A stretch of 59,217 bases of DNA, taken from positions 1-59,217 of the forward strand of contig NZ_CAJHBU010000021.1 of NCBI RefSeq assembly GCF_904846715.1, read 5' to 3'. Every line of letters starts with the position of its first letter. Position 1 is the stretch's first letter. A model generated the notes under the pieces. That model had not been told where the DNA came from. It saw nothing but the letters and a program-made list of their open reading frames with translations, and searched no databases. Below, piece after piece: positions 36,521 to 45,942 of this stretch. Made by a program: the position numbers and the translations under genes. The DNA comes from Psychrobacter vallis. Lineage in GTDB: Bacteria; Pseudomonadota; Gammaproteobacteria; Pseudomonadales; Moraxellaceae.

Positions 36521-37186
36521 ATGACGATGACTAAACCTACAATACTAAATGATAATTTTCCAGCTAGAATTATCCCTAGAAACCATAGAACCGTGACAGG
36601 TTTTATTCATGGTAATAGTAGTACATATTCAGGTTTCGAATCAAGTCTAGAACGTGATGCTCTGATATTGACTGAGTTTAATTTATCAATAGTAAACCAT
36701 TTAGCTCAACCCAGAACATTTGAGTATTTTTATGATAACAAGAACAGGAAATATACGCCTGATATTTTCATAGAATATAGTAATGGGAAAAAACTATACG
36801 TTGAAGTTAAATATAGGGACGACATAAGAAAAGACTGGGCTATTCTAAAGCCTAAGTTCAAAGCAGCTATTAAAGAGCTATCCACCGAGGAAAATACACG
36901 ATTTAAAATCTGGACAGAAAAAGAGATCAGAAGTCCTTTACTTAAAAACGCTACATTTCTCCTTCCTTATAGACACAGAAGTTTTGAAAACTATCAGCTT
37001 GAAATGATTAAAAAAGTAGTTTCAAGGTTTAATGAAACAACTCCTGAAGATGTGATTAGGATATGTTCTAGTAGTTTAGAAGCTCGTGCTGAATTCCTAA
37101 ATACTTTATGGTACGCCTTATCTAATCAGATAATAAAGGCTGATTTGACTCGTCCCCTAACAATGAACTCTTCTATATGGATTTAA
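36521..37186 (+). CDS. tnsA: TnsA-like transposon endonuclease
   Basis: This 221-residue protein is a TnsA-family restriction-like nuclease, which cuts the 5' ends of the element so that transposition is cut-and-paste. The core motif is visible: acidic E40/E44 in SGFESSLERDAL, D81 in YTPDIFIE and the E95-V-K97 of YVEVKYRD. The C-terminal domain, which contacts TnsC in Tn7, follows. It starts 4 bases after the left-end repeats, so the repeats probably include or overlap its promoter. The stop is 4 bases before tnsB. AT-rich relative to the chromosome. Confidence 0.92.
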   Translation: MTMTKPTILNDNFPARIIPRNHRTVTGFIHGNSSTYSGFESSLERDALILTEFNLSIVNHLAQPRTFEYFYDNKNRKYTPDIFIEYSNGKKLYVEVKYRDDIRKDWAILKPKFKAAIKELSTEENTRFKIWTEKEIRSPLLKNATFLLPYRHRSFENYQLEMIKKVVSRFNETTPEDVIRICSSSLEARAEFLNTLWYALSNQIIKADLTRPLTMNSSIWI

Positions 37187-37190
37187 TAAG

Positions 37191-39083
37191 ATGTATGAAG
37201 TTAAATTAAATGTAGGTGAAGAAGTTTTTAGCGGTAACTCTCGCTATAGAATAACAGCTGTTCTTGATATAGAACATGTATGCGTTCGTAGCAGTTTTAC
37301 TGGTAAATCAAAAAAAGTCCACATATCTGAGCTGTCTTCAAGTCCTGTCGATGAAGATGACACAAAGATAATACCAGCTACTGAGTTGATGCATATTCCA
37401 GATGAGGAATGGGTCGAAATTCACAATAAGGCTGGGCTTTTTAATAACATCCTTCAATCCGATTCTGATGAAAGGCGTGATGAAATAAAAAAAGCTGCTG
37501 AGGAACTAGGAGTATCAGAGCCAACACTGTATAGACAATTGCAGAAATACAAAGCGAGTAAGGGGGATCCAACTAGCTTATTAAGAAAAAAGCGTGTGGA
37601 TAATGGACGCTTTGAGCCTGAGATAGAGACAATAATACAGTCATGTATAACTCAATATCTATCAACAGACAAACTAAAAGTTTCAGATGTTTTTAGAAAT
37701 CTTGAAACTCAAGTCTACCAATATAACAAACTGCATGGAACTACATTTACAGCACCGCATATCAATACTATAAGGTACAGAATATCTCAGCTTACTGCTG
37801 CTGAGATTGGATCAACAAGGCTGGGTAAAAATGGTCAAGAGTCCTATCGTCCTATTATTGGTAAGTTTCCAGAAGTAATAAAACCTTTGGAGATTGTACA
37901 GATTGATCACACTCCCTTAGATCTTATGGTTGTTGATGACGTTAATAGACTGGCTATAGGTAGGCCAACAATCACGTTAGCGATTGATGTTTTCAGTCGA
38001 ATGGTTACGGGTTTTTACATCTCGCTAGAAAAGCCAAACACCTTACTAACAGGATGTTGTATCACACACTCGATCTTAGATAAAAAGAAATGGTTGGCAG
38101 ATCACAAAATAGATGCTCAATGGCCAGTATATGGCCTAATAGATACTATCCATACTGATAATGGTAAAGAGTTTCATGGTAAAGCCTTAAAAAGAGCATG
38201 TGAGAAATATCATATCAATCTAACTAAAAGACCCGTTGGGACGCCAAGGTATGGTGGACATATTGAACGACTGTTTAAAACTTTCAACGATACAGGTATC
38301 CATGCATTACCTGGAACGACTAAATCAAATATTGTAGATAAAGGCGAATACGATTCGGAGAAAAAAGCGGTATTAACTTTGTTTGAACTCGAAACTTGGT
38401 TTACGGAGCTTGTGGTCAATATCTATCACCATACGGTTCACTCTGAACTTGGAATGACTCCGTTTGAGAAGTATAAAGAAGGGATTTTAGGGAACGATAC
38501 TACTTTAGGTAGAGGGCTTCCACCTAAGATAGAGCACGAACTACAGCTCAAAATTGATTTCTTACCCTATGAAGAGAGAAGCGTACAAAAATATGGGATC
38601 CAGCTTTTTGGTATTCTTTACTACCATGATCTTTTAAGAAAATGGATACGCCAACCTGATAAAACACGTAAAAACTCAAAACAATTTATTATCAAATACG
38701 ATCCAAGAGATTTAAGCTCAGTATTTTTTTATGATCCTGATATGAAGTCATACATTACTGTTCCGTATAGAAACTTGAGTCGACCCGCGATATCTCTATG
38801 GGAGCTAAGAGAGATCAAGAGAAGACTAGCGGACGCTGCTCCAAAAAGTCAGGTTACAGAAGACGATATTTTTGAAGCTAGAATTAAAATGGCAAATATT
38901 GTTGAAAACGCATCGAAAGAAACAAAAAAAATAAGACGCTTGAAACAAAAAGAGTCAGTTAGAGTAAAAGAATCTATTCCACAGATGGCTGTGAAAGCTG
39001 AGCAACTAGAAGAGGTTCATTTAGAAGAATTTGAGGACTTAGAAGACTTTGATATTCAGCCATTCGAAGATATAGAGGAGTAG
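37191..39083 (+). CDS. tnsB: TnsB/TniA-like DDE transposase
   Basis: A 630-residue retroviral-integrase-fold transposase that binds the ends, cuts the 3' strands and joins them to the target. An N-terminal helix-turn-helix region (about 95-125, EELGVSEPTLYRQLQKY) precedes the rve core with D239 (VQIDHTPLD), D323 (HTDNGKEFHG) and E359 (GGHIERLFKTF), spaced as DD(35)E. A Mu-type beta-barrel follows, then a strongly acidic C-terminal tail, probably the contact for TnsC. It ends 3 bases before tnsC. Confidence 0.95.
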   Translation: MYEVKLNVGEEVFSGNSRYRITAVLDIEHVCVRSSFTGKSKKVHISELSSSPVDEDDTKIIPATELMHIPDEEWVEIHNKAGLFNNILQSDSDERRDEIKKAAEELGVSEPTLYRQLQKYKASKGDPTSLLRKKRVDNGRFEPEIETIIQSCITQYLSTDKLKVSDVFRNLETQVYQYNKLHGTTFTAPHINTIRYRISQLTAAEIGSTRLGKNGQESYRPIIGKFPEVIKPLEIVQIDHTPLDLMVVDDVNRLAIGRPTITLAIDVFSRMVTGFYISLEKPNTLLTGCCITHSILDKKKWLADHKIDAQWPVYGLIDTIHTDNGKEFHGKALKRACEKYHINLTKRPVGTPRYGGHIERLFKTFNDTGIHALPGTTKSNIVDKGEYDSEKKAVLTLFELETWFTELVVNIYHHTVHSELGMTPFEKYKEGILGNDTTLGRGLPPKIEHELQLKIDFLPYEERSVQKYGIQLFGILYYHDLLRKWIRQPDKTRKNSKQFIIKYDPRDLSSVFFYDPDMKSYITVPYRNLSRPAISLWELREIKRRLADAAPKSQVTEDDIFEARIKMANIVENASKETKKIRRLKQKESVRVKESIPQMAVKAEQLEEVHLEEFEDLEDFDIQPFEDIEE

Positions 39084-39086
39084 TAT

Positions 39087-39989
39087 ATGGAACATTTATC
39101 TGATAAAGCTCGAAGCTTAATAAATGCTTCAAACGATGAAAAAATATTCTATATAAATACAGATAGGTGGATTGGCTACCCACGATCTCAAGAAGTTCTT
39201 AACAGCTTAGAAGATTTAATGTGCTATCCAAAGACAGATAGAATGCCAAACTTATTAATTGTTGGTGATTCTAACAATGGTAAGACAAAAATATTGAAAC
39301 AGTTCTTAAAACGTTATCCATTTGATATTGATGAAGATACTGCGCTCAATATTCAACCAGTTGTCATGGTATCAGCGCCTTCAAAACCAGATGAAAATAG
39401 TTTCTATATTCGTATGCTCCAAGAGCTTCACACCCCTTATGTAAAAAATGAAAGCGCGAGTGTCAAAAGAGAGCGGATTATTCGAGTACTGAAAAAACGT
39501 CAAACTAGAATGCTAATTATTGATGAAATTCAACACATTATCGCAGGATCACTTAATGCTCAAAGAAACCTGCTTAATGCGATAAAGGATTTAAGCAACA
39601 CTCTTCAAATTCCAATTGTTGGCGCTGGTATTGAAGATGCTTTTAACGCTATTCAAGTAGACTCACAGTTAGCTAACCGCTTTCAGTTAGAGGTTCTACC
39701 AAGATGGAAAATAAACACTCTAGATGATACTAAGAATTTTGCTCGATTAATCGCATCTATTGAACAAAGCTTAATATTACCAGAGGCCTCATATTTATAT
39801 AAAAAGCCGTATCTTGAGAAAATTCACTATCTAAGTGAAGGGCTGATTGGTGAAGTTTTTCAAATATTAAGGAAGTTGGCTATTTTTTCAATTAAAAACG
39901 ATCAAACTTGTATCAACGAAGACACATTTGATTCCGTAACCTTGTCGACACCTTCAAACAGACGTAAATTGTTAAGTCAGATAAGATGA
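39087..39989 (+). CDS. tnsC: TnsC/TniB-like AAA+ ATPase
   Basis: A 300-residue AAA+ regulator that links target selection (TniQ) to the transposase and forms filaments on DNA in related systems. Walker A is GDSNNGKT (60-67), Walker B MLIIDEIQH (D146, E147), and sensor-1 lies in IPIVGAGIE. The start follows tnsB by 3 bases, and its stop overlaps the tniQ ATG (ATGA). Confidence 0.93.
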   Translation: MEHLSDKARSLINASNDEKIFYINTDRWIGYPRSQEVLNSLEDLMCYPKTDRMPNLLIVGDSNNGKTKILKQFLKRYPFDIDEDTALNIQPVVMVSAPSKPDENSFYIRMLQELHTPYVKNESASVKRERIIRVLKKRQTRMLIIDEIQHIIAGSLNAQRNLLNAIKDLSNTLQIPIVGAGIEDAFNAIQVDSQLANRFQLEVLPRWKINTLDDTKNFARLIASIEQSLILPEASYLYKKPYLEKIHYLSEGLIGEVFQILRKLAIFSIKNDQTCINEDTFDSVTLSTPSNRRKLLSQIR

Positions 39990-41011
39990 GCTGTAAATAT
40001 CAAGGTCTAGAGCTATCATATAAATTACAGCTACTCCCAATATATCAGGACGAACTACTTAGATCTTGGATAATACGTAATGCGCTATTCCTTAATATGA
40101 AACCATCGCAGCTATCTACTATTATTTTTCAAAATACTGATATTTGGAAGTCAGATATTGATACTCAGCTCTCTACTAAAAGTATTGAATCACTATTAGG
40201 TACTGTAGAAATCAAAAAAGAAGATTTGAACAACACTTTAATCTCTTTAAACTGTGACTATTTTTACCCTCATTTGAATGATTCTAAGCAAATAAAATGG
40301 GTTCTGAGCATTGGTGTTCATCAAAGAGGTCAAAAAAGTAGTATTCAATATTGCCCATTATGCCTATCTACAGATCAGGCTCCCTACTTTAGAACATACT
40401 GGCGGTTCGGGTTTTTAACAAGCTGTCACATTCACAATGTCTGTTTTCTAGATAACTGTTATAGCTGTGGTGCCTCAATAGATTTAGTTCGTTATGATAA
40501 GAAAGGTGATGAGCATTTTAAGCAACTTGACTGTCTAAAATGCAGTCAATGCTCTTTTGACTTAAGAGATGCCCCAAAGATAAGACCTCATCATCATGAA
40601 CTTAAAGCAAATCATGAGCATTTTGAACTGTTAGTCAACGGCTATGGTAGTGTTGGTAACTTACATTTTAATTATTCGCATATCTACTACGATGGTTTTA
40701 AGCGAATTATGTCATTTCTACTCTGTAGTAAAAACGGAGTTGAGATGTTCAATCACATTGTTAGTATAAATAACTTAGACCAGAATTTCGTCACCGACAG
40801 AAGCATAGTACGTCGGCATTCAGAGCCTGAACACCTATCACTTGATATGCGAAGAGTCAGTATTATTTTCTCATATCATGTAATGAAAGATTGGCCTATA
40901 AGCTTTATTAAAATCTGCAAAGAATTTGGAATTACTAAACGATTTATATACTCTCCACATCTTGACTATCCTTTTTGGCTGAAAAAGGTTCTAGACTTAG
41001 AGTTGGCTTAG
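39986..41011 (+). CDS. tniQ: TniQ/TnsD-family target-selection protein
   Basis: A 341-residue zinc protein that recruits the transposon to its target. The TniQ domain starts with LPIYQDELLRSWIIRNA and carries zinc ligands CPLC (123-126), C147/H148-x-H150, C158-x-x-C161 and C183-x-x-C186-x-x-C189. A C-terminal helical region (about 240-341, likely helix-turn-helix DNA binding) is longer than in a bare TniQ, fitting a TnsD-like protein that reads one attachment site, here presumably comM. Only one TniQ is present, so a single targeting pathway is likely. Confidence 0.9.
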   Translation: MSCKYQGLELSYKLQLLPIYQDELLRSWIIRNALFLNMKPSQLSTIIFQNTDIWKSDIDTQLSTKSIESLLGTVEIKKEDLNNTLISLNCDYFYPHLNDSKQIKWVLSIGVHQRGQKSSIQYCPLCLSTDQAPYFRTYWRFGFLTSCHIHNVCFLDNCYSCGASIDLVRYDKKGDEHFKQLDCLKCSQCSFDLRDAPKIRPHHHELKANHEHFELLVNGYGSVGNLHFNYSHIYYDGFKRIMSFLLCSKNGVEMFNHIVSINNLDQNFVTDRSIVRRHSEPEHLSLDMRRVSIIFSYHVMKDWPISFIKICKEFGITKRFIYSPHLDYPFWLKKVLDLELA

Positions 41012-41288
41012 AATAGAAGCTTTAGTTACCAAAGTATGAAAGTATCTCAATTCTTGAGTAATGGCGATATAGTTTATATACTTGCTAATATATCCATCAA
41101 GCCTATCTACTGAACATTTTCAAAGAAACACCCTCTACAAGTCAGGGTATATCGTTTTTTGCATCGCTATCCAAATCTATTACCCCACTACATCCCTTCA
41201 TACAAACAATTGTATAACCTTAACCTTTTAAAAATCACTATGCGCCCCAATGTCATCTGCTGTAAATAAATAATAAAAGAGACTCAAA

Positions 41289-42284
41289 ATGGGTAAAGAC
41301 TTTAGAATATTGACGCTTTCGGGAGGAGGCTATAGGGGATTATACGCTGCTAAAGTTTTGGCTGACTTAGAGGAGCAAACTAATCAGCCTATCGGGCGCT
41401 ATTTTGATCTTATCGCAGGTACATCGATTGGAGGGATAGTAGCCTTAGCAGTAGCTTACGAGATTCCGATGAAAGATGTCGTTGAAATGTTTAAAACACA
41501 TGGGCAGGATATATTTAAAAAACAGAAATTTAGTTTTTTTTCTATATTTAAATCTACTTACTCTGGTAATGGTTTAAAGGCTCAAATAAGCAAATTCTTT
41601 TTTGACAAAAAAATTGGCGATTTGAAGCATAATGTCATTATACCTGCTATTAACTATTCAGCAGGTGTACCTGTAGTATTCAAAACTCCTCACCATGAAA
41701 GCTTTGTTCGTGATTTACATCTCAAAATCGTTGATGTTGCTATGGCAACCTCGGCTGCGCCTATATACTTTCCAAAATATGAGTTCAATCATTCTAACTA
41801 TGTAGATGGTGGGCTTTTCGCCAATAATCCAAGCTTGTTAGCAATACATGAAGCACAGCACTTTTTTGGTATTCCAAAAGATAATATATCTTTATTACAT
41901 GTCGGTACTCTTTCTTCCCAAACCTCTGACGTAGTCAAGAAAAACCAAAAAGGTGGAATGACGGATTGGGCAAAAGGCATGTTACTGAACAAAGCGCCTA
42001 AAAATATCATAGAGCTTACTCTTGCAAGTCAACAACAAATGATGACACATATGACTAGACATATGTTAAACGAGAAATACTTTAATATAGACGCAAATGT
42101 ATCTAAAGATGCGAACAGTTACATAGGTCTAGATAGACATGATGAATATGCAACTAATGTATTACTTTCTCATGCTCAACAGTCATCGAAAGAAGCTTTA
42201 GGCAATCCATTTATATCAGCTCTACTTGAAAAACAGACTAACGCACCTACTTGGATAAATATTGAGGAACAAATTAATGAATAA
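41289..42284 (+). CDS. capV: CBASS effector CapV, patatin-like phospholipase
   Basis: A 331-residue patatin phospholipase that, when activated by the cyclic dinucleotide, degrades the inner membrane and kills the infected cell. The oxyanion motif SGGGYRG (11-17), nucleophile S46 in GTSIGG and catalytic D173 in VDGG are present. No signal peptide. It is the first gene of the CBASS operon, 277 bases after tniQ, and its end overlaps the synthase start by 8 bases (ATGAATAA). The order capV-synthase-cap2-cap3 is that of the Vibrio cholerae VSP-1 system. Confidence 0.95.
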   Translation: MGKDFRILTLSGGGYRGLYAAKVLADLEEQTNQPIGRYFDLIAGTSIGGIVALAVAYEIPMKDVVEMFKTHGQDIFKKQKFSFFSIFKSTYSGNGLKAQISKFFFDKKIGDLKHNVIIPAINYSAGVPVVFKTPHHESFVRDLHLKIVDVAMATSAAPIYFPKYEFNHSNYVDGGLFANNPSLLAIHEAQHFFGIPKDNISLLHVGTLSSQTSDVVKKNQKGGMTDWAKGMLLNKAPKNIIELTLASQQQMMTHMTRHMLNEKYFNIDANVSKDANSYIGLDRHDEYATNVLLSHAQQSSKEALGNPFISALLEKQTNAPTWINIEEQINE

Positions 42285-43593
42285 TGAAATACCTACTAAT
42301 AATTTTCATCGAGTGTTACGTAATGAACCAGAAGGTTTTTTTACTCAGTTATTACCTACAAGAGATCAGCTAGATATTTTTAAAAACTGCAAAGATCTTG
42401 TGCAGGAAGCGCTTGAGATTAAGCTTAAAGAAGAATACGGTACTAAGCCAAAATTTAGATTGCAAGGTTCATGGGCTTATGGCACCTGCAATGTACCAAA
42501 TCGCGAAGGTCAAGAGATAGATTTTGATTATGGATGTTATCTACCTGAAAAGTGTTTTTCTGGCGATCAAGAGAGTGATGCAGAAGTATTAATAGGCCAT
42601 GTTAAGCAAAGCTTATCTCAACTTTGTTATGTTGAAAACTGGCAGCTAGACGATACGAACCCAAGTTGTTTACGGATAAGAGGATTTATGGCAGACGCTC
42701 ATTTTGATATACCCTTATACGCCGTTCCTGACGATATGTTCAATGACCTAAAAGATGTACCTATATCGAGTCGTAAGAACTCAGATGTTGTCGAAAGCAA
42801 TGAAAGTTTTGATGGTTTATCAAATCGGGGTTATGGAGGATCTTTAAACTTTAGTGAAGATACTCAACCACAGGATCTATCAACTTTTTTTGGAGAGTCT
42901 AGCTTCAATCGCAGTTCAGACACTATTAACTTGAGTGAGTCTTTGGAAAGCAACCAATTCGACGGTATACAAAAGAATGAGTCAACCCAACCCTCTATAA
43001 AGGATATTTCGCTAATTAGAAATGATGGCAAATGGAAAGTATCTAACTGTGAACGTGTTCGTGAATGGTTTCTAAAGGAATGTAGTAAGCTTCCTGGTGA
43101 AGGTCAACAGTTGAGATCTATAGTTCGTTATATCAAGGCGTGGAGAGATTATGATTTTAACCCCAAACATCGTAAAGCACCCACTTCATTAGCGCTTATG
43201 ATATTAACAGTAGATACGTATGAATATACTCAGCAACGAGATGATAAAGCGCTAACACAAGTAGCCTCAATGCTTCCTAATAGGTTTTTGCAAGACGTTA
43301 CTTGCAAAGATATAAAAGATCATGAAACTGAGATATTTAATGATTATGGAGACAATACTTATAAGTATAGAGCTGATGACAGTCGTTTAGCTAAACAGTT
43401 TTATGAATCACTTGAATATTGTTCGACCAAAGCAACCGTAGCTAAGCAATGCCTCACTCTTTTAACGACCAGTCTTGGCGATAAGATAACGGATAATGAG
43501 GATTTAGTTTCTATTAGTGTCAAAGAAACCAATCCTAAACCTGTACAAGTAGCAGCAGCGGCGGCTATTCTCCCATCACAGATCGGTGGTTGA
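42277..43593 (+). CDS. dncV: CD-NTase cyclic dinucleotide synthase, DncV-like
   Basis: A 438-residue cGAS/DncV-like nucleotidyltransferase that makes a second messenger on phage infection (3',3'-cGAMP in DncV). Motif GSWAYGTCN has G64-S65; metal ligands are D82 and D84 in IDFDYG and D144 in HFDIPLYA. Residues 166-243 form a Ser/Asn-rich, probably disordered insertion. The C-terminus ends LPSQIGG, a terminal Gly-Gly that fits conjugation by Cap2. I place the start at 42277, where ATG overlaps the capV stop, rather than five codons upstream. The clade is inferred from neighbours and length. Confidence 0.93.
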   Translation: MNNEIPTNNFHRVLRNEPEGFFTQLLPTRDQLDIFKNCKDLVQEALEIKLKEEYGTKPKFRLQGSWAYGTCNVPNREGQEIDFDYGCYLPEKCFSGDQESDAEVLIGHVKQSLSQLCYVENWQLDDTNPSCLRIRGFMADAHFDIPLYAVPDDMFNDLKDVPISSRKNSDVVESNESFDGLSNRGYGGSLNFSEDTQPQDLSTFFGESSFNRSSDTINLSESLESNQFDGIQKNESTQPSIKDISLIRNDGKWKVSNCERVREWFLKECSKLPGEGQQLRSIVRYIKAWRDYDFNPKHRKAPTSLALMILTVDTYEYTQQRDDKALTQVASMLPNRFLQDVTCKDIKDHETEIFNDYGDNTYKYRADDSRLAKQFYESLEYCSTKATVAKQCLTLLTTSLGDKITDNEDLVSISVKETNPKPVQVAAAAAILPSQIGG

Positions 43594-43602
43594 TTTAAGC
43601 TT

Positions 43603-45432
43603 ATGAATCGTACTGATGTAATGATAGGTATTAGTAGTCTCTATCCTGACTGGACGTTTTCACGTAAAGCGCAACCTTTACCGTATGCCAGAGGACAGGT
43701 TCAATTAGGGTCTAAGCAAGCTTATCTTGATACATGGACTATACGTTTTAATGTAGGTAGAAAATGTGAGATAGAGCTACTAATACAAGTGTCCGATTGG
43801 GATTTTATAGAGTTGCCTTCTGTATATATAAGGTCTATACCAGAAAGAGCTATCGAAAACATCTTACCTTCGCCTCATCTATTTTTGAAACCATGGGTAG
43901 TTGATGATAAAAGCTATTATTATTTATGTTACGCATTACTTAACACGGTATCGTTTGATACCGATAATAAATTATCTATTATTGAATATTGTTTCAGTCA
44001 ATCTAAAAATATAGTCACTCAACTATTGACTGATCATCACTATCGTTCCAAAGATACAGTGCAAGAAATAGTCTTCTTATGGGAACAAATGGCGACTTGT
44101 AATAGCGAAAATTATCAATATCATCTTAGTAATATTACTGCTGTTAAAGCTGATCCAAAGTATTCAATATACTATGGATCTACTTTGGTTATAAATAATG
44201 ATACATCAGGTTATCATAGCTTTGTAATCTCAAACTCCCTACAAGAGCGGTCGAATACTTTATGTTTTGTGATTAATTTAGGTAGCTCTTATCAGCCTCA
44301 TTTTTTTCCTTACCAATTCATAAGTGAAAGCTCATTGAACGGAATCCCATTTAAAATATTTATCAACTGGTTGAAAAGGATTTCTTTGAGCGCCTATTCT
44401 CAGCTTGAATCAGCTATCTTTGGATACGTTAAGCATATTAAAGATATGTACATATCTGAAAAAGAAGCCAGCCATCATTTTACAGGATGCTTAATTATAG
44501 ATAGTGAAACACTTTGCTTTAGAATTGACCTATCTTTATTGAATAAGGCTTATAAAGACAAAGGAAGATTAAATCTCTCAAAAAATCATCGACAACAAAT
44601 ATTGAGTCAAAGCAGACTTTTTCTGCTAAGGTCTTTAAATTATACGCCTCATCACATTTTTGAAAGGAATATTAAAAATTTGGAACAACCCAGTTTGATC
44701 GATAAGAAAGTATTGGTAATTGGTTGCGGTGCTATCGGTGGTTATATCGCGTTAGCGTTAGCTCGATTAGGCGCAGGGGCTAATAATGGAAATTTAATAT
44801 TAATTGATAACGACAAACTATCTTCACTAAACTTAGGAAGGCACGTTCTAGGTAAAAAATATTTATATGACAACAAGGCTGTTGTTCTAAAGAAAGAGAT
44901 CGAGAATCAATTACCCAATATGAATGTTACAGCTCACCAAGATTCTATTTTAAATAAAATGAATCTCATGGAGGATGTGGATTTAATAATTGATGCTACG
45001 GCAAATTCTGGTGTGTCTCAACGTATTAATGAGGCTTACTACCAATCAGATAAAGTAACCGCACCTATCATCCACGCTTGGATTAGAAATAATGGTGAAT
45101 GTGTTCAGTCTTTGTTTTACGATAAGATGGTTGCAAGTGCCTGTCGCTCTTGTATCAATAAGAACGGGCATCATATACGAGCTGCATATGACGCACTAGA
45201 AGGAGACGTAAATTCTATTACTGCTATTCGAGCCTGTACTGATTTTACACCTTATGCTGTCTCATCAAGTATGTCTACTGCTGCTTTAGTGACCGATATG
45301 GTTTTAGATTGGTTAAAGGGTGATGTTAGTCCAAGATATAGAACTCGATACAATGAGAAGTGGCATTCAAATCATTTAAGAAGTTCAGACTTTCTACCGC
45401 ATTCTGACTGTCATGTATGTGCTAAACCATGA
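43603..45432 (+). CDS. cap2: CBASS Cap2, E2-E1 ubiquitin-like conjugation enzyme
   Basis: A 609-residue fusion of an N-terminal E2-like domain and a C-terminal ThiF/E1 adenylation domain that conjugates the C-terminus of the CD-NTase to cellular targets and so primes it. The likely E2 cysteine is C109 in YYYLCYALLN, after LPSPHLFLKP. The E1 ATP site is VIGCGAIGG (372-380) with ILIDNDKLSSLNLGR. A zinc pair C514xxC517 and C603xxC606 frames the likely E1 cysteine C545 in AIRACTDFTPYA. It lies 9 bases after the synthase and overlaps cap3 by 4 bases. Confidence 0.93.
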   Translation: MNRTDVMIGISSLYPDWTFSRKAQPLPYARGQVQLGSKQAYLDTWTIRFNVGRKCEIELLIQVSDWDFIELPSVYIRSIPERAIENILPSPHLFLKPWVVDDKSYYYLCYALLNTVSFDTDNKLSIIEYCFSQSKNIVTQLLTDHHYRSKDTVQEIVFLWEQMATCNSENYQYHLSNITAVKADPKYSIYYGSTLVINNDTSGYHSFVISNSLQERSNTLCFVINLGSSYQPHFFPYQFISESSLNGIPFKIFINWLKRISLSAYSQLESAIFGYVKHIKDMYISEKEASHHFTGCLIIDSETLCFRIDLSLLNKAYKDKGRLNLSKNHRQQILSQSRLFLLRSLNYTPHHIFERNIKNLEQPSLIDKKVLVIGCGAIGGYIALALARLGAGANNGNLILIDNDKLSSLNLGRHVLGKKYLYDNKAVVLKKEIENQLPNMNVTAHQDSILNKMNLMEDVDLIIDATANSGVSQRINEAYYQSDKVTAPIIHAWIRNNGECVQSLFYDKMVASACRSCINKNGHHIRAAYDALEGDVNSITAIRACTDFTPYAVSSSMSTAALVTDMVLDWLKGDVSPRYRTRYNEKWHSNHLRSSDFLPHSDCHVCAKP

Positions 45433-45926
45433 CGAGTAAAACATGGTTTTTTGATAACAAATGCCCTATTCATATAGTAAGTTTTGAATCTAAAGTTCTA
45501 GAAGTGATAAATAACTATAGACAAGAAAGATATCGGCAACAGTTAGAAAGCTGTGGCATTTTGATGGGAGAGAAAAGAGGCGTTGATTGCGAAAATGTTA
45601 ATGTTACGCACTTATCTACACCTGAAGACACTGATGAAAGAACTCCTACTTATTACAAAAGAAATGTGCAAGGCCATCAAGACTGTCTAAATCAACTGCA
45701 TAACTCTAGCCGTGGGCGTATTCAGTATTTAGGAGAGTGGCATACGCACCCTCAAGACAAAGCGAGTCCATCTCATATAGACTATATGGAGTGGCATAAA
45801 ACCTGTCGGTACTTTAAAGATATACCCGTATTGTTCTTCATTGCAGGTATACATGAAGACTGGCTTGGCATTCAAAAAAATGAAGTATTGTATTTACCCA
45901 CTTATTTTGAAAATGGAAGTTATTAA
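45429..45926 (+). CDS. cap3: CBASS Cap3, JAMM/MPN deconjugating protease
   Basis: A 165-residue JAB/JAMM metalloprotease that removes the CD-NTase from its targets and so counteracts Cap2. The zinc motif is complete: E40 (QLESCGILMG), H105-x-H107 (GEWHTHPQD), S115 and D118 (SPSHIDYM). Length agrees with stand-alone CBASS Cap3. It overlaps cap2 (ATGA). An IS630-family element begins 17 bases after its stop. Confidence 0.94.
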   Translation: MTSKTWFFDNKCPIHIVSFESKVLEVINNYRQERYRQQLESCGILMGEKRGVDCENVNVTHLSTPEDTDERTPTYYKRNVQGHQDCLNQLHNSSRGRIQYLGEWHTHPQDKASPSHIDYMEWHKTCRYFKDIPVLFFIAGIHEDWLGIQKNEVLYLPTYFENGSY

Positions 45927-45942
45927 TCTTAAGTTTTTAGAC

